From Desulfobulbaceae bacterium (GTDB lineage Bacteria; Desulfobacterota; Desulfobulbia; Desulfobulbales; Desulfobulbaceae), in contig JAABTP010000030.1 of assembly GCA_011389815.1 (NCBI GenBank), forward strand, positions 1-33,645: a DNA stretch of 33,645 bases, read 5' to 3'. A model generated the notes under the pieces. The model ran no database searches, was not told where the DNA came from, and saw only the letters and a program-made list of their open reading frames with translations. Both the position numbers and the translations under genes were made by a program. Positions within the stretch are counted from its first letter, which is position 1. The number at the start of each line of letters is the position of its first letter. Below are positions 8,207 through 17,555 of this stretch, one piece after another.

Positions 8207-9090
8207 AGTTTCTCTTTGCTGTACTCAGTCAGACCTGGCGTAATATTATTGAAACCTGGCGGAGCCAGCTTCTTTCATTGGTAACCATCACCCTGTCTGT
8301 ATTGATTTTTGCTTTTTTTTACCTGGTCTATATGAACGCCCTGCATGCTGGTGATCTCCTGAATAATGATCTTCGTTTGATAGTGTACCTGGAAGAACAG
8401 CCTGACCCGGCCTTGCAGGAAGAGTATCGCCATAAGATTGAAAAATTTGATCAGGTTGAAAAGATAGACTTTGTTTCTCGTTTAGCAGCCTATGATCGCT
8501 TTAAGGAGCAGCTTAACGAGAATCAGGATGTTTTGCAGGAAATTCCCCATGATTTTTTACCAGCCTCTATTGAGATTTATCCTAAGCGAAGCCTTGATAC
8601 CTTGTCGCGGATTAAACTTTTTTCAGAGTATCTTCAGTCTCTTCCTGGGGTGCTTAAGGTCCAGTATGGCAGGGAGTGGGTTGATCGCTTTTACTCTTTT
8701 ATTCAGCTCCTTCGTATTATTGTTTTTCTGTCAGGGGCCCTGCTTATTCTGACTACCTCTTTTATGATGGCCCATTCCATCAGGCTAACTATGCTGAACC
8801 GAAAAAAAGAGTTGGAATTATTGCGTCTGGTCGGAGCTTCAGCCCATTATATTCGGGTGCCCTTTTTTCTGGAAGGAGCTATCCTCGGAGCAATAGGAGC
8901 TGGAATCGGGCTTGGTGCGCTGTATTTTTTATTCAGCTGGATTGAGCTTCGTTTCAGCGGACAAGGAGTTCCAGGGATGTTTTCCTTTAGTTTTTTCAGT
9001 GGTCCTTCTGTTGCTGTAATTATTGTATTGGCTATGCTCCTCTGTGCCGGAGGAAGCTTCACTTCAACCCGCAAGATTCTTTATTTATGA
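8203..9090 (+). CDS. ftsX: Cell division protein FtsX
   Basis: The 295-residue protein has FtsX topology: a cytoplasmic N terminus, a first membrane helix (about 22-44), a periplasmic domain (about 45-160) with YLEEQPDPALQEEYRHKIE, and three further helices near 165-190, 222-248 and 268-285. The loop LNRKKELELLRLVGAS is the conserved coupling element that contacts the ATPase. FtsX passes ATP-driven movement from FtsE to an EnvC-type hydrolase activator in the periplasm. It overlaps ftsE upstream and the envC-like gene downstream by 4 bp each (ATGA), so the three genes are tightly coupled. Confidence 0.93.
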   Translation: MKFLFAVLSQTWRNIIETWRSQLLSLVTITLSVLIFAFFYLVYMNALHAGDLLNNDLRLIVYLEEQPDPALQEEYRHKIEKFDQVEKIDFVSRLAAYDRFKEQLNENQDVLQEIPHDFLPASIEIYPKRSLDTLSRIKLFSEYLQSLPGVLKVQYGREWVDRFYSFIQLLRIIVFLSGALLILTTSFMMAHSIRLTMLNRKKELELLRLVGASAHYIRVPFFLEGAILGAIGAGIGLGALYFLFSWIELRFSGQGVPGMFSFSFFSGPSVAVIIVLAMLLCAGGSFTSTRKILYL

Positions 9091-10274
9091 GTAGGCAGGG
9101 TTGGCGGGTGCAGCGTTCTTTTGGGCCTTTATTGGTGCTGGTGTTTTTTTGTTGTTCCTTTTTTCAGCAAGACTGTGCTGGTGAGGAAAGCGGAACAGAT
9201 GAGCAAAATAAGGTGCGAATTCATATTGGCAAATTACAGCACGATATTCAGATCCACCTGGATAAAATACAGCAGAAAAATAAAGCTGAGCAGGCAGTCC
9301 TTGATCAGCTTGATGAGATAAACCGGAAGGTTCGTCGGCAAAAGGAAAAAACAATCGTTTTGCAACGACGGTTAGCTGACCAGAAAAATCTCTTGCAAGA
9401 TCTGAAAGAAAAGGTTGAGTTGGCAAAAGAGAAGCGGAAAGCTCTGCAGGGACATATGCTCAAGAGGTTACGCTCTTTTTATATGATGGGGAGTGTTGGG
9501 ATGCTCAATGTGACCTTTTCTAAAAAAGATCTCCCGGATCTCATCTTGTTTTCTGATGCCTTTGAGCAGCTGGTTGCCTATGACAAAAGTATTGTTCAGC
9601 AATATCGAAAGGCCATGGATACGCTGGAACAGGCTGTGCTTTCCCATGAGCTGGAAAAATCCTTACTTGAAGAACTGGTGCAGCAGGCTGAGGAAGAGGA
9701 GCAGGTTCTTTTTGTTTTACGGGCTGAGCAGGAACAGCTGTTGACGACGATTAAGCAGGAGAAAAATATTTATCAACTGGCTGTTGATGAGATGCGTAAG
9801 GCTGAGCAGGAATTACATGATGACCTGATGCGGCTCAGAATAGAGGATAAACTTGATAGGGAACAGGGGCTTCTTTTAGGAAAAGGACGGTTGTCTTCTC
9901 CGGTAACAGGCACAGTACTGTATCATTTTGGCGATATTATTTCTTCAGGCCTGCGTCAAGGAAAAAGAATGAAGGGAATAACTGTTGACATTGAGTCTGA
10001 TACCTCGGTGTATGCTGTTTATAAGGGAAAGGTTGTTTTTGCTGATTATAAACCGGGCTATGGTAATACAGTGATTATTGACCACGGAGGAAAGTATTTC
10101 ACCATTACAGCCCGACTTGATGGGATTTTTGTCAACAAGGGCGATAAGGTTACCCAGGACCAGGAGATTGGGATAAGTGGGGATATTGCAACACTGTATG
10201 AGCCAGGCGTGTATTTTGAGATCCGGCATGGCAGTACGCCGTTAGATCCGTTGGAGTGGCTTCGGATAGACTGA
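9087..10274 (+). CDS. EnvC-like murein hydrolase activator (degenerate LytM/M23 domain)
   Basis: The 395-residue protein has a signal-like hydrophobic stretch (about 12-30), a long coiled-coil region (about 38-255) and a C-terminal LytM/M23 fold (about 268-395). The zinc ligands of active M23 enzymes are mostly gone: the first His-containing motif reads KGITVDI and the usual HxH reads TARLD, while the last motif YFEIRHG keeps its His. That pattern fits EnvC-type proteins, which activate amidases instead of cutting peptidoglycan. The 4-bp overlap with ftsX supports the role, since FtsX recruits EnvC. I infer an activator; residual hydrolase activity is unlikely from the residues seen. Confidence 0.88.
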   Translation: MSRQGWRVQRSFGPLLVLVFFCCSFFQQDCAGEESGTDEQNKVRIHIGKLQHDIQIHLDKIQQKNKAEQAVLDQLDEINRKVRRQKEKTIVLQRRLADQKNLLQDLKEKVELAKEKRKALQGHMLKRLRSFYMMGSVGMLNVTFSKKDLPDLILFSDAFEQLVAYDKSIVQQYRKAMDTLEQAVLSHELEKSLLEELVQQAEEEEQVLFVLRAEQEQLLTTIKQEKNIYQLAVDEMRKAEQELHDDLMRLRIEDKLDREQGLLLGKGRLSSPVTGTVLYHFGDIISSGLRQGKRMKGITVDIESDTSVYAVYKGKVVFADYKPGYGNTVIIDHGGKYFTITARLDGIFVNKGDKVTQDQEIGISGDIATLYEPGVYFEIRHGSTPLDPLEWLRID

Positions 10275-10304
10275 GAAACCAGAGGAGCAGGATAGGCCTT
10301 TATT

Positions 10305-11600
10305 ATGAATAGAAAAAAAATACAGCTCATTCTTGTTATATTTAGCATCATTTCTGCTTGTCCAGGGTATCCTGAAACAGGAAAGGGAGAAAAAAAAGCA
10401 GAGACCTATAAGCATCTTGAAACCTTTGCCAATGTACTTGATCTCTTACAGAAGCATTATGTGGATAAAGTGGAAAGTGGTGCTGTGCTCATAGGGGCGA
10501 TCAACGGGATGTTGGGGTCGCTTGATCCTCATTCCTCATATATGTCACCAGAGGATTTTAAGGAGCTTCAGGAAGATACCAGAGGAAGTTTCAGTGGAAT
10601 AGGTATTGAGGTAACAGTTCGTGATGGTATTTTAACCGTGGTTTCGCCCATTGTAGGAACTCCTGCCTATAAAGGGGGGGTCAAGGCAGGCGATCAGATC
10701 GTCAGGATTAATGATAAATCCACTCAGGGGATGACCTTGCCTGATGCTGTGAATCTGCTCCGGGGAAATCAAGGAGAAAAGGTCAGTATTTCCATACGCC
10801 GGCAAGGGTTGAATGAGTTGATGGATATGGTATTTGTTCGTGATATTATTCCCCATCATTCAGTGAATATTGAGGAGCTTGGAGATGGGTTCCAATATAT
10901 ACAGGTGACAAATTTTCAGGCTACCACCACCCGTGATTTTGAAGAAGCGTTGCGTACAGCAGGGCGGAAAAAGAAGATTCAGGGAATACTGCTTGATTTA
11001 CGAAATAACCCTGGTGGGTTACTTGACCAGGCAGTGCAGCTTGCTGATGTCTTGCTTGAAAATGGGGTTATTGTAACCACAAAAGGGCGGGAACAAGAAA
11101 ATGATATGCATTTCGAGGCGCATCAGGGAGAAAAAAAATACACCTTTCCTGTTGTTGTTCTTGTAAACGGTGGTTCTGCCAGTGCTTCTGAAATTGTTGC
11201 TGGTTCTTTGCAGGATCATAAACGAGCGGTGATTATCGGGACAAGGACCTTTGGTAAAGGATCTGTACAGACGGTGGTTCCTTTGCCAAATGGAGCAGGG
11301 GTTCGCCTGACCACAGCCCGTTATTACACGCCAAGCGGCAGGTCTATTCAGGCAACAGGAATTGTGCCTGATATGATTGTTCCTTTTAAGGAGAAAAGTA
11401 GAACAGGGAAGGGCGATGCTACGGATACCCGTTTGAGAGAAGAAGACCTCCCGCATCATTTTGAACAGGTGGGGAAAAAGGAAGTGCAGGAGAAAAAAGA
11501 TGCAGCTCTTGATTATACAAAACGGCTGGCAGAGGATAATCAGTTGCATGCTGCTTTATTTATTTTGAAAAATATGGCTGGTGTTTTTCTTACCCATTAA
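10305..11600 (+). CDS. ctpA: C-terminal processing peptidase CtpA (S41 family)
   Basis: The 431-residue periplasmic serine protease has a signal-like N terminus (about 5-24), an N-terminal helical part with LDPHSSYMSPEDF (73-85), a PDZ domain (about 98-166) and the S41 core. The catalytic dyad is S293 in NGGSASASE with K318 in FGKGSVQ; Q322 lies four residues after the Lys, as in Prc/Tsp. The family trims C termini of envelope proteins and often controls peptidoglycan hydrolases, which fits the envC-like neighbour 30 bp upstream. It ends the cluster. Confidence 0.92.
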   Translation: MNRKKIQLILVIFSIISACPGYPETGKGEKKAETYKHLETFANVLDLLQKHYVDKVESGAVLIGAINGMLGSLDPHSSYMSPEDFKELQEDTRGSFSGIGIEVTVRDGILTVVSPIVGTPAYKGGVKAGDQIVRINDKSTQGMTLPDAVNLLRGNQGEKVSISIRRQGLNELMDMVFVRDIIPHHSVNIEELGDGFQYIQVTNFQATTTRDFEEALRTAGRKKKIQGILLDLRNNPGGLLDQAVQLADVLLENGVIVTTKGREQENDMHFEAHQGEKKYTFPVVVLVNGGSASASEIVAGSLQDHKRAVIIGTRTFGKGSVQTVVPLPNGAGVRLTTARYYTPSGRSIQATGIVPDMIVPFKEKSRTGKGDATDTRLREEDLPHHFEQVGKKEVQEKKDAALDYTKRLAEDNQLHAALFILKNMAGVFLTH

Positions 11601-11645
11601 AGAAAATGCATGGCCCTTGGTGGTTTCTTTTCTGCATTTTTGCTT
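11601..11645 (+). terminator. Possible weak terminator after ctpA
   Basis: AAAATGCA (11603-11610) can pair with TGCATTTT (11633-11640), leaving a 22-nt loop and only a short T tract. An alternative pairing of AGAAAA with TTTTCT exists in the same segment. The large loop makes this doubtful. Confidence 0.3.
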
Positions 11646-11650
11646 GTGAC

Positions 11651-11681
11651 TTGACAAAAAACTTTTTTTTGAATATATAAC
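11651..11681 (+). promoter_or_regulatory. Strong sigma-70-type promoter ahead of tRNA-Gly and the rimP-nusA-infB operon
   Basis: A perfect TTGACA (11651-11656) is followed after 17 bp by TATATA (11674-11679); the overlapping TATAAC (11676-11681) is the alternative -10 at 19 bp. Transcription would begin near 11686, about 95 nt ahead of the tRNA. Confidence 0.65.
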
Positions 11682-11782
11682 CAGTTTTTAATGCGCTGAT
11701 GTTTACGCTTGTCAGAAGAGACTGGTTGCAGACCATTTGGGATTGACTATGTAGTGTACAGTGCTGGTAACAGATGAACGGT

Positions 11783-11858
11783 GCGGGTGTAGCTCAGTTG
11801 GCAGAGCGCAAGCTTCCCAAGCTTGAGGTCACGGGTTCGAGCCCCGTTACCCGCTCCA
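11783..11858 (+). tRNA. tRNA-Gly, anticodon CCC
   Basis: A full cloverleaf folds by eye. The acceptor GCGGGTG pairs with TACCCGC, the D stem GCTC with GAGC, and the anticodon stem CAAGC with GCTTG around the loop TTCCCAA (anticodon CCC). The T arm is ACGGG-TTCGAGC-CCCGT. The discriminator is T and CCA is encoded (11856-11858). The 76-nt length is standard. It decodes GGG glycine codons. Confidence 0.96.
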
Positions 11859-11925
11859 TTAGTTGCCCAAGCATGTATCGATTTTTGCAGTCGATAGAGC
11901 TTGTAACAATTTTTGGGAAGTTGTA

Positions 11926-11950
11926 AAAGTGGGCTCTGCCCGCTTTTTTT
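11926..11950 (+). terminator. Rho-independent terminator after tRNA-Gly
   Basis: AGTGGGC (11928-11934) pairs with GCCCGCT (11938-11944), with one G-T wobble, around the triloop TCT, followed by a run of T to 11950. It would end the tRNA transcript or attenuate read-through into rimP. Confidence 0.8.
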
Positions 11951-12048
11951 ATTGTTATTGGAGGGAGTTATGGTTTGTCGGTCTTTTTAGGGCTTCTTCC
12001 TGATGTTTGATTGACAGAGATTTTTTATTCCCTTTGGGAAGGTGCTGT

Positions 12049-12516
12049 GTGGGAACGGATCAAGTAATCAGAGTGGTCGAAGAATTTGCTCTCCCTCTTC
12101 TTGACGAGATGGGCTTGGAACTGGTGGAAGTACAGTTCAGGCAGGAGTCTGGATGGGTATTGCGATTATTTATTGACGGCAAAGAAGGGGTAAATGTTGA
12201 TGACTGCGCCTCTGTCAGCAGACAGGTGGCCACCTATCTGGAAGTCGAAGATATTATACGCCATGCCTACACCCTAGAGGTCTCATCGCCAGGAGCAGAA
12301 CGCCCCTTGAAACGTGTAGAGGATTTTATACGTTTTTCCGGAAAAAAGGTCAGAGTGAAACTGAATGAGCCTGTTGATAATCAACGTGTTTTTTGTGGAA
12401 TCTTGGCAGGTGTGGATGAGAAGAACAACAGGATAACGTTGGCTGTGGACGGCTCTGATACACAACAGAGAGAATTTGATCTGCAAGCTGTTGCGCGGGC
12501 ACGTCTGAGCCTTTAA
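12049..12516 (+). CDS. rimP: Ribosome maturation factor RimP
   Basis: RimP assists 30S subunit maturation. The protein shows the alpha/beta N domain (ALPLLDEMGLELVEVQF; DDCASVSRQV; YTLEVSSPGAERPL) and the SH3-like C domain. The open frame extends back to a TTG at 12007, but GGGAAGG (12036-12042) sits exactly 6 nt before the GTG at 12049, giving MGTDQVIRVVEEF and 155 residues, normal for RimP. It is first of the protein genes in the nusA operon, as in most bacteria, with nusA about 60 bp downstream. Confidence 0.93.
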   Translation: MGTDQVIRVVEEFALPLLDEMGLELVEVQFRQESGWVLRLFIDGKEGVNVDDCASVSRQVATYLEVEDIIRHAYTLEVSSPGAERPLKRVEDFIRFSGKKVRVKLNEPVDNQRVFCGILAGVDEKNNRITLAVDGSDTQQREFDLQAVARARLSL

Positions 12517-12577
12517 CGGCTCTGAATATCGGACCTTATTGTATGCTGCGGCAAAGGTCGAAGGTGGAGAAGAAATA

Positions 12578-14107
12578 ATGTCGGGTGGAGATAATTTAAA
12601 GCGTATACTTGATCAGATTTGTCGAGATAAAGGTATTGATCGCACATTGATGGTGGATGCCATTGAAGAAGCTGTGCGGTCTGCTGTGCGGAAAAAATTC
12701 GGCGGTCGACGTGATATAGAAGTTCAGTTTAACGAAGAACTCGGTGAGGTTGAGGCATTTCAGTATCGTACTGTAGTTGACGATGTTTGGGATGAGGATA
12801 CAGAAATTCATATTAATGAAGCCAGAGAACTGGATCCTGACATTGAGCTGGAAGATGATCTTGGTGAAAAAATGGAGAATGTAGCCGAACTCGGTCGGAT
12901 AGCAGCCCAGTCTGCCAAGCAGGTGATTATTCATCGTCTGAGAGATGCGGAACGAGAAGTTGTTTTTGATATGTTCCGGGACCGGGAAGGTACCATCGTG
13001 AACGGTATTGTCCAGCGTTTTGAACGAGGAAAGATGATTATCAACCTTGGTCGAACAGATGCTGTGTTACCCCGTGATGGTCAGATTCCCAAGCGATCAT
13101 TTAAGCAGGGAGATCGTATTCGCGCCTATCTCCAGGAGGTTCGTCAGGATTCCCGTGATTCCCAGCTGATTTTGAACAGGACATGTAATGAGTTTTTGAT
13201 GAAACTTTTCGAGATGGAAGTTCCTGAAATATCAGAGCAAATTGTTAAAATAATGGGCGCTGCCCGTGAACCGGGTTTTCGGGCAAAAATAGCTGTTACT
13301 TCAGCAGAATCTGATGTGGATCCCGTAGGTGCCTGTGTGGGCATGAAAGGTGCCCGGGTGCAGAATGTAGTGCAGGAGCTGCAAGGAGAACGTATTGATA
13401 TTGTGCCCTGGAGTCCAGATCCGGCAAAATACGTGTATAATGCCTTGGCCCCGGCTGAAGTAAGTATGGTGATTGTGGATGAAGAACAACATGCTTTGCT
13501 CGTTGTTGTCCCGGATGACCAATTATCATTAGCCATTGGTCGCCAAGGACAGAACGTACGGCTTGCCTCTCGGTTGCTGAAGTGGCGTATTGACGTGAAA
13601 AGCGAGCAACGTTATGAGAATCTGAGTAAGCCCGGATATATGAGTCTTCTCGCCATTGATGGAATTGATGAGACAAAGGCAGATAAGTTACTTGCCGCTG
13701 ATATTCATTCAACTGTGGATTTTGTTCAGGCTGATGTTGAAAAGATTATGCGGATTATTGGGGTTAATGAAGATCAGGCAGCTGTTCTCAAGCTTCAGGC
13801 GACCGATATCCCTGTCCCTGAGGACGGAGTTGCTGACGAAGCTGAACGTCTTTTTTCACCGCCGACAAAGGCAAAAGAAGAGGTGCAGGAAGCCCCGGAA
13901 GATCAGTTGGGGAATGTGATTGCTGAAGATCAACCTGTTCCGCAGCAGGGTGTGGATAGTCAGGGAGATGACGAAGAAATTGAGGAAATGCCTGGAAATA
14001 TCATTGAGCCAGAAGAAGAGGTGAGCGGTAACGTGGCACCTCAATCTCCTCATGAGCAGGACTTGTTTCCCTCGCAGGATATTGTCGATGGTGACAGGTT
14101 GCCCTGA
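12578..14107 (+). CDS. nusA: Transcription termination/antitermination factor NusA
   Basis: NusA binds RNA polymerase and modulates pausing, termination and antitermination. Order of parts: N-terminal polymerase-binding domain (about 1-125), S1 domain around 135-200 (GTIVNGIVQRFERGKMIIN), two KH domains around 230-345 (VGACVGMKGARVQ; LAIGRQGQNVRLA), then a helix-hairpin-helix region (MSLLAIDGIDETKADKLL). After about residue 425 comes a strongly acidic tail with repeated GN(V/I)-type motifs. The frame reaches back to a TTG at 12539, but the ATG at 12578 is preceded by GGAG 8 nt upstream and gives 509 residues. Confidence 0.96.
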   Translation: MSGGDNLKRILDQICRDKGIDRTLMVDAIEEAVRSAVRKKFGGRRDIEVQFNEELGEVEAFQYRTVVDDVWDEDTEIHINEARELDPDIELEDDLGEKMENVAELGRIAAQSAKQVIIHRLRDAEREVVFDMFRDREGTIVNGIVQRFERGKMIINLGRTDAVLPRDGQIPKRSFKQGDRIRAYLQEVRQDSRDSQLILNRTCNEFLMKLFEMEVPEISEQIVKIMGAAREPGFRAKIAVTSAESDVDPVGACVGMKGARVQNVVQELQGERIDIVPWSPDPAKYVYNALAPAEVSMVIVDEEQHALLVVVPDDQLSLAIGRQGQNVRLASRLLKWRIDVKSEQRYENLSKPGYMSLLAIDGIDETKADKLLAADIHSTVDFVQADVEKIMRIIGVNEDQAAVLKLQATDIPVPEDGVADEAERLFSPPTKAKEEVQEAPEDQLGNVIAEDQPVPQQGVDSQGDDEEIEEMPGNIIEPEEEVSGNVAPQSPHEQDLFPSQDIVDGDRLP

Positions 14108-14121
14108 TTTTTAAGAGCGAG

Positions 14122-14349
14122 GTGAAAAGAGGGTATATCTCAATTCGTACCTGTAAGGGATGCGGACGGAAGGCTGAAAAAAGTGAATTTATTCGCTTGG
14201 TATGGTGCGAGGGAGCCTTGCAGGAGGATTTGGACGGCAGAATGTCTGGTCGTGGTGTGTACAGTTGCAGAAATGAAAAGTGCAAAAAACGGCTGGCAAA
14301 AAAGAAAAAAAATGCTGAGGCGAGCATTTCGCCTTCATGGATAACTTAA
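14122..14349 (+). CDS. ylxR: YlxR-family RNA-binding protein
   Basis: The 75-residue basic protein has the family pattern: [18 protein letters not shown] near the N terminus, GRGVYSC in the middle and a Lys-rich C terminus ([11 protein letters not shown]). YlxR (PF04296) is encoded between nusA and infB in most bacteria, exactly as here. The start is GTG, 15 bp after the nusA stop, with only a poorly spaced purine-rich site, so expression may depend on coupling to nusA. The stop lies about 60 bp before the preferred infB start. Confidence 0.9.
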   Translation: MKRGYISIRTCKGCGRKAEKSEFIRLVWCEGALQEDLDGRMSGRGVYSCRNEKCKKRLAKKKKNAEASISPSWIT

Positions 14350-14408
14350 CGTGTAACTTAGAACTTGAGTTAACGCAATACCAAGAGAAAAGGTTACGGG
14401 AGTACTTG

Positions 14409-17108
14409 ATGAGCAGAGTCCGCATTTACGAACTGGCAAAAGAAGCCGGTCTCAAAAGCAAAGAGCTGGCAGATAAATTGATAGCAATGGGATATCCTAT
14501 CAAGAGCCTCAGTTCTACGGTTGACGACGATATGGCTGCCGATATTCGTCGTAAAGTGTTGGGCAAGGCAACTGCTGAAGTTACCGAGAAGCCGATAGGG
14601 ATGAAAAAACAAACAGCTGTGGTACGAAAAAAGAAAAGTGGAACTGTGGTGCGACGTCGCTCAAAAGCAGCGAAGGATGAGAAAGCCAAACAGGCTGTGG
14701 TAAAAGAGCACGACGAGCAAGAGAGCGTGAAAGCAGTATCGAAGGATGAGGCGTCTGCAACAGCCGAGACCTCATCACAAGAGTCTGGACCAGAAGCTTC
14801 TGCGCAGCAGCCTGTAGAAAAAGCAGACAGTGCGAACGATGCTGTGAAAAGCTCAGAGGAGAGTACAACTGCTGCAGCCTCAGAAGGGGCATCACAGGAA
14901 AAGAAACCTGTTATTGCTGAACAGAAACAAACAACAGGCAAAAAAGAGGTCAAACGCGGCAAGGGGCTGGCGAAAATTGTGGGTCAGGTCAAGCTTAATA
15001 TAGAAGATACAGAAAAGCCCGCACCACGCCGTCAGTCCCGTCCGCCAAGAGGTGGGGGTGGAAAAAAATCTGGAGCAGCAGGAAAAGAAGCTGGAACTGC
15101 TCCGGCTCCCCAAACACCTCAACCATCTGCGGCCAAAGGCAAGGACCGTAAGAAGGGGAAACGGGTTGTCGAGATAGAAAAAAAACAGGAGAATCGGAAT
15201 AAAAAAACCGGAAAGCCAGCTCGCAAGGGGCGTCAACGGGTGGATTTTTCCCACGGTGGTGCTGACTATAATCAGTCCTACAGGGGAAGAAGGAAAAAGG
15301 ATAAACGTCGTAAAAATAAGACTTCTTCCACCCCGGTTACTGAGAGTAAGGCGATCAAAAGACGGATTAAGATTTTTGAAAGCATCAGTGTTGGTGACCT
15401 TGCCAAACGGATGGGGATTAAGGCCAATGAGCTCATTGCTAAGCTGATGGGACTCGGTATTATGGCTACCCTGAATCAGGCCCTTGATCTGGATACAGCT
15501 ACTCTGGTAGCAGCAGATTTTGGCTACGAGGTTGAGCAGGCAATGACCGAAGAGCTTGGTATTGAGGCTCTGCAGGAAGAGGAGAAAGGTGGAGAGGTGC
15601 AGCCACGTTTCCCAGTGGTCACGGTTATGGGCCATGTTGACCATGGAAAGACCTCTATTCTGGATGCGATACGGAGAACAGATGTTGCTGAAGGGGAGGC
15701 CGGTGGTATTACGCAGCATATTGGAGCCTATCATGTGCAGGCTCCATCTGGCGATATTACCTTTGTTGATACTCCAGGCCATGCTGCTTTTACGGAGATG
15801 CGTTCCCGTGGTGCCAAAGTTACTGATATTGTGGTGCTTGTTGTTGCTGCTGACGATGGAGTTATGAATCAGACCAAGGAAGCCATTGCCCATGCCCAAG
15901 CTGCCGAGGTACCCATTGTAGTGGCGATCAATAAGATTGATAAGGATAATGCGGATCCAGCTCGGGTTATTCGTGAACTGGGTGATTTTGGCCTGATCCC
16001 TGAAGATTGGGGTGGCGATACGATTTTTTGTGAAACGTCAGCGAAAAAAGGCCTTGGTATTGAGGAACTCCTTGAGAATGTTCAGTTGCAGGCAGAGGTT
16101 CTTGAATTGACAGCAGATTCCCAGAGAAAGGCCAAGGGTACAGTCATTGAGGCCCAGCTCCATAAGGGCAGAGGCTCTGTTGCAACGGTCTTAGTGCAGG
16201 AAGGAACCCTGCATACAGGAGAGTATTTTATTGCCGGACAATTCAGCGGTAAGGTTCGCTCCTTGATTAATGACCGGGGCGAGCAGGTGGATAGTGCAGG
16301 CCCTTCCTTGCCTGTTGAGGTGCAAGGATTATCCGGGGTGCCCCAGGCTGGAGACGAGTTTTTGGTGGTTAGAGACGAGAAGATGGCGAAAGCTGTATCT
16401 GATGCCCGTCAGCTCAAGACCCGTGAGTCGGAATTGGCTTCTGCTTCCAAGGTGTCTTTGGATAATCTCTTTGAAAAAATGGCTGAACAGGAGATGAAGG
16501 AACTGCGTGTTGTTCTCCGTTCTGATGTTCAGGGAACCCTGCAGGCTTTTGGACAGGCAGCAGAGAAATTATCCACCGATGTGATCCGGGTTCGGGTACT
16601 TCAGGAGGGTACCGGTGCGATGACAGAAAATGATGTCTATCTTGCCTCAGCATCTGATGCGATTATTATTGGCTTTAATGTTCGCCCTTCAGTGAAGGTA
16701 AAAGAACTTGCTGAGCAGGAACAGGTTGATATTCGCACCTATGATGTTATTTATCATGCCTTGGAAGATATTGAAAAGGCCATGGTAGGTATGCTGGAGC
16801 CAGAATACGAAGAGCGCGTTATCGGAACAGCTGAGGTTCGTGATACCTTTTCAGTGCCCAAAGTTGGGATCATTGCTGGTTGTTCAGTTATTGATGGTAA
16901 GATTGAACGCAATGCAGGCATTCGCGTTCTCCGCGATTCTGTGGTTATCTTTACAGGGGTGATCAGCTCGTTGAAGCGCTTTAAAGACGATGTCAAAGAG
17001 GTGTCCACTGGCTATGAGTGTGGAATTGGAGTGGAAAAATATAACGATATCAAGGTCGGCGATACTCTTGAGGCATTTCTCATGGATGAGGTTGAGGCAA
17101 AGCTGTAA
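14409..17108 (+). CDS. infB: Translation initiation factor IF-2
   Basis: The GTPase delivers fMet-tRNA to the ribosome. It has a first IF2_N domain ([20 protein letters not shown]), a long Lys/Ala/Glu-rich linker, a second IF2_N domain ([20 protein letters not shown]) and the G domain: GHVDHGKTS (about 408-416), DTPGHAAF (about 454-461), NKIDK (about 508-512). Domains II-IV follow. The frame opens at ATG 14337, inside ylxR, but the ATG at 14409 is preceded by GGGAG 7 nt upstream and gives the canonical [10 protein letters not shown] start (899 residues). As E. coli infB uses tandem starts, a minor longer form is possible. Confidence 0.96.
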   Translation: MSRVRIYELAKEAGLKSKELADKLIAMGYPIKSLSSTVDDDMAADIRRKVLGKATAEVTEKPIGMKKQTAVVRKKKSGTVVRRRSKAAKDEKAKQAVVKEHDEQESVKAVSKDEASATAETSSQESGPEASAQQPVEKADSANDAVKSSEESTTAAASEGASQEKKPVIAEQKQTTGKKEVKRGKGLAKIVGQVKLNIEDTEKPAPRRQSRPPRGGGGKKSGAAGKEAGTAPAPQTPQPSAAKGKDRKKGKRVVEIEKKQENRNKKTGKPARKGRQRVDFSHGGADYNQSYRGRRKKDKRRKNKTSSTPVTESKAIKRRIKIFESISVGDLAKRMGIKANELIAKLMGLGIMATLNQALDLDTATLVAADFGYEVEQAMTEELGIEALQEEEKGGEVQPRFPVVTVMGHVDHGKTSILDAIRRTDVAEGEAGGITQHIGAYHVQAPSGDITFVDTPGHAAFTEMRSRGAKVTDIVVLVVAADDGVMNQTKEAIAHAQAAEVPIVVAINKIDKDNADPARVIRELGDFGLIPEDWGGDTIFCETSAKKGLGIEELLENVQLQAEVLELTADSQRKAKGTVIEAQLHKGRGSVATVLVQEGTLHTGEYFIAGQFSGKVRSLINDRGEQVDSAGPSLPVEVQGLSGVPQAGDEFLVVRDEKMAKAVSDARQLKTRESELASASKVSLDNLFEKMAEQEMKELRVVLRSDVQGTLQAFGQAAEKLSTDVIRVRVLQEGTGAMTENDVYLASASDAIIIGFNVRPSVKVKELAEQEQVDIRTYDVIYHALEDIEKAMVGMLEPEYEERVIGTAEVRDTFSVPKVGIIAGCSVIDGKIERNAGIRVLRDSVVIFTGVISSLKRFKDDVKEVSTGYECGIGVEKYNDIKVGDTLEAFLMDEVEAKL

Positions 17109-17153
17109 TTGAGCAGCTGAGTAGCGAACTGACAAGGATTGTAAGGCAGAACC

Positions 17154-17555
17154 ATGGAATTTGATTTTAATCTCCCAGGGCTTGGACGACCCAAGAGTTC
17201 ACGTCCTGAGAGAGTTGCCGAGGCTATTCATCAGGAACTCTCTATTCTTTTACAACAAAAAGTGCGTGATTCCCGGTTGGATGGCGTATGTATCTCCAAG
17301 GTACACATGTCACCGGACTTGAAGCAGGCCAAAGTGTATTATTCATTGTTCACAGAAAGTTCGGCTTCATCGGCGCGAAAAGGATTGGAAAGGGCACGGG
17401 GATTTTTTCGTTCGCACATTGCTAAGACAATGAATCTGCGCTACACGCCTGACCTGGTATTTTTTCTTGATAATCAGCATAAAGAAATTGAACGGCTGGA
17501 TCAACTTTTTAAGCAAATTCATCAGGAAAGGGAAGAGAAGGACGACAGTGAATAA
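17154..17555 (+). CDS. rbfA: Ribosome-binding factor A
   Basis: RbfA is a KH-like late 30S assembly factor. The 133 residues include RPERVAEAIHQELSILLQQKVRDSRL, VCISKVHMSPDLKQAKVYYSLF and the C-terminal LRYTPDLVFFLDNQHKEIER, the family's conserved end. It follows infB after 45 bp with AAGG upstream of the ATG, and its 3' end overlaps nrnA by 8 bp. Confidence 0.94.
   Translation: MEFDFNLPGLGRPKSSRPERVAEAIHQELSILLQQKVRDSRLDGVCISKVHMSPDLKQAKVYYSLFTESSASSARKGLERARGFFRSHIAKTMNLRYTPDLVFFLDNQHKEIERLDQLFKQIHQEREEKDDSE

Noticed and set aside
14892-15899. 335-codon minus-strand frame opposite infB
   Set aside because: Shadow of the real infB gene; composition follows the complementary strand and there is no start context.
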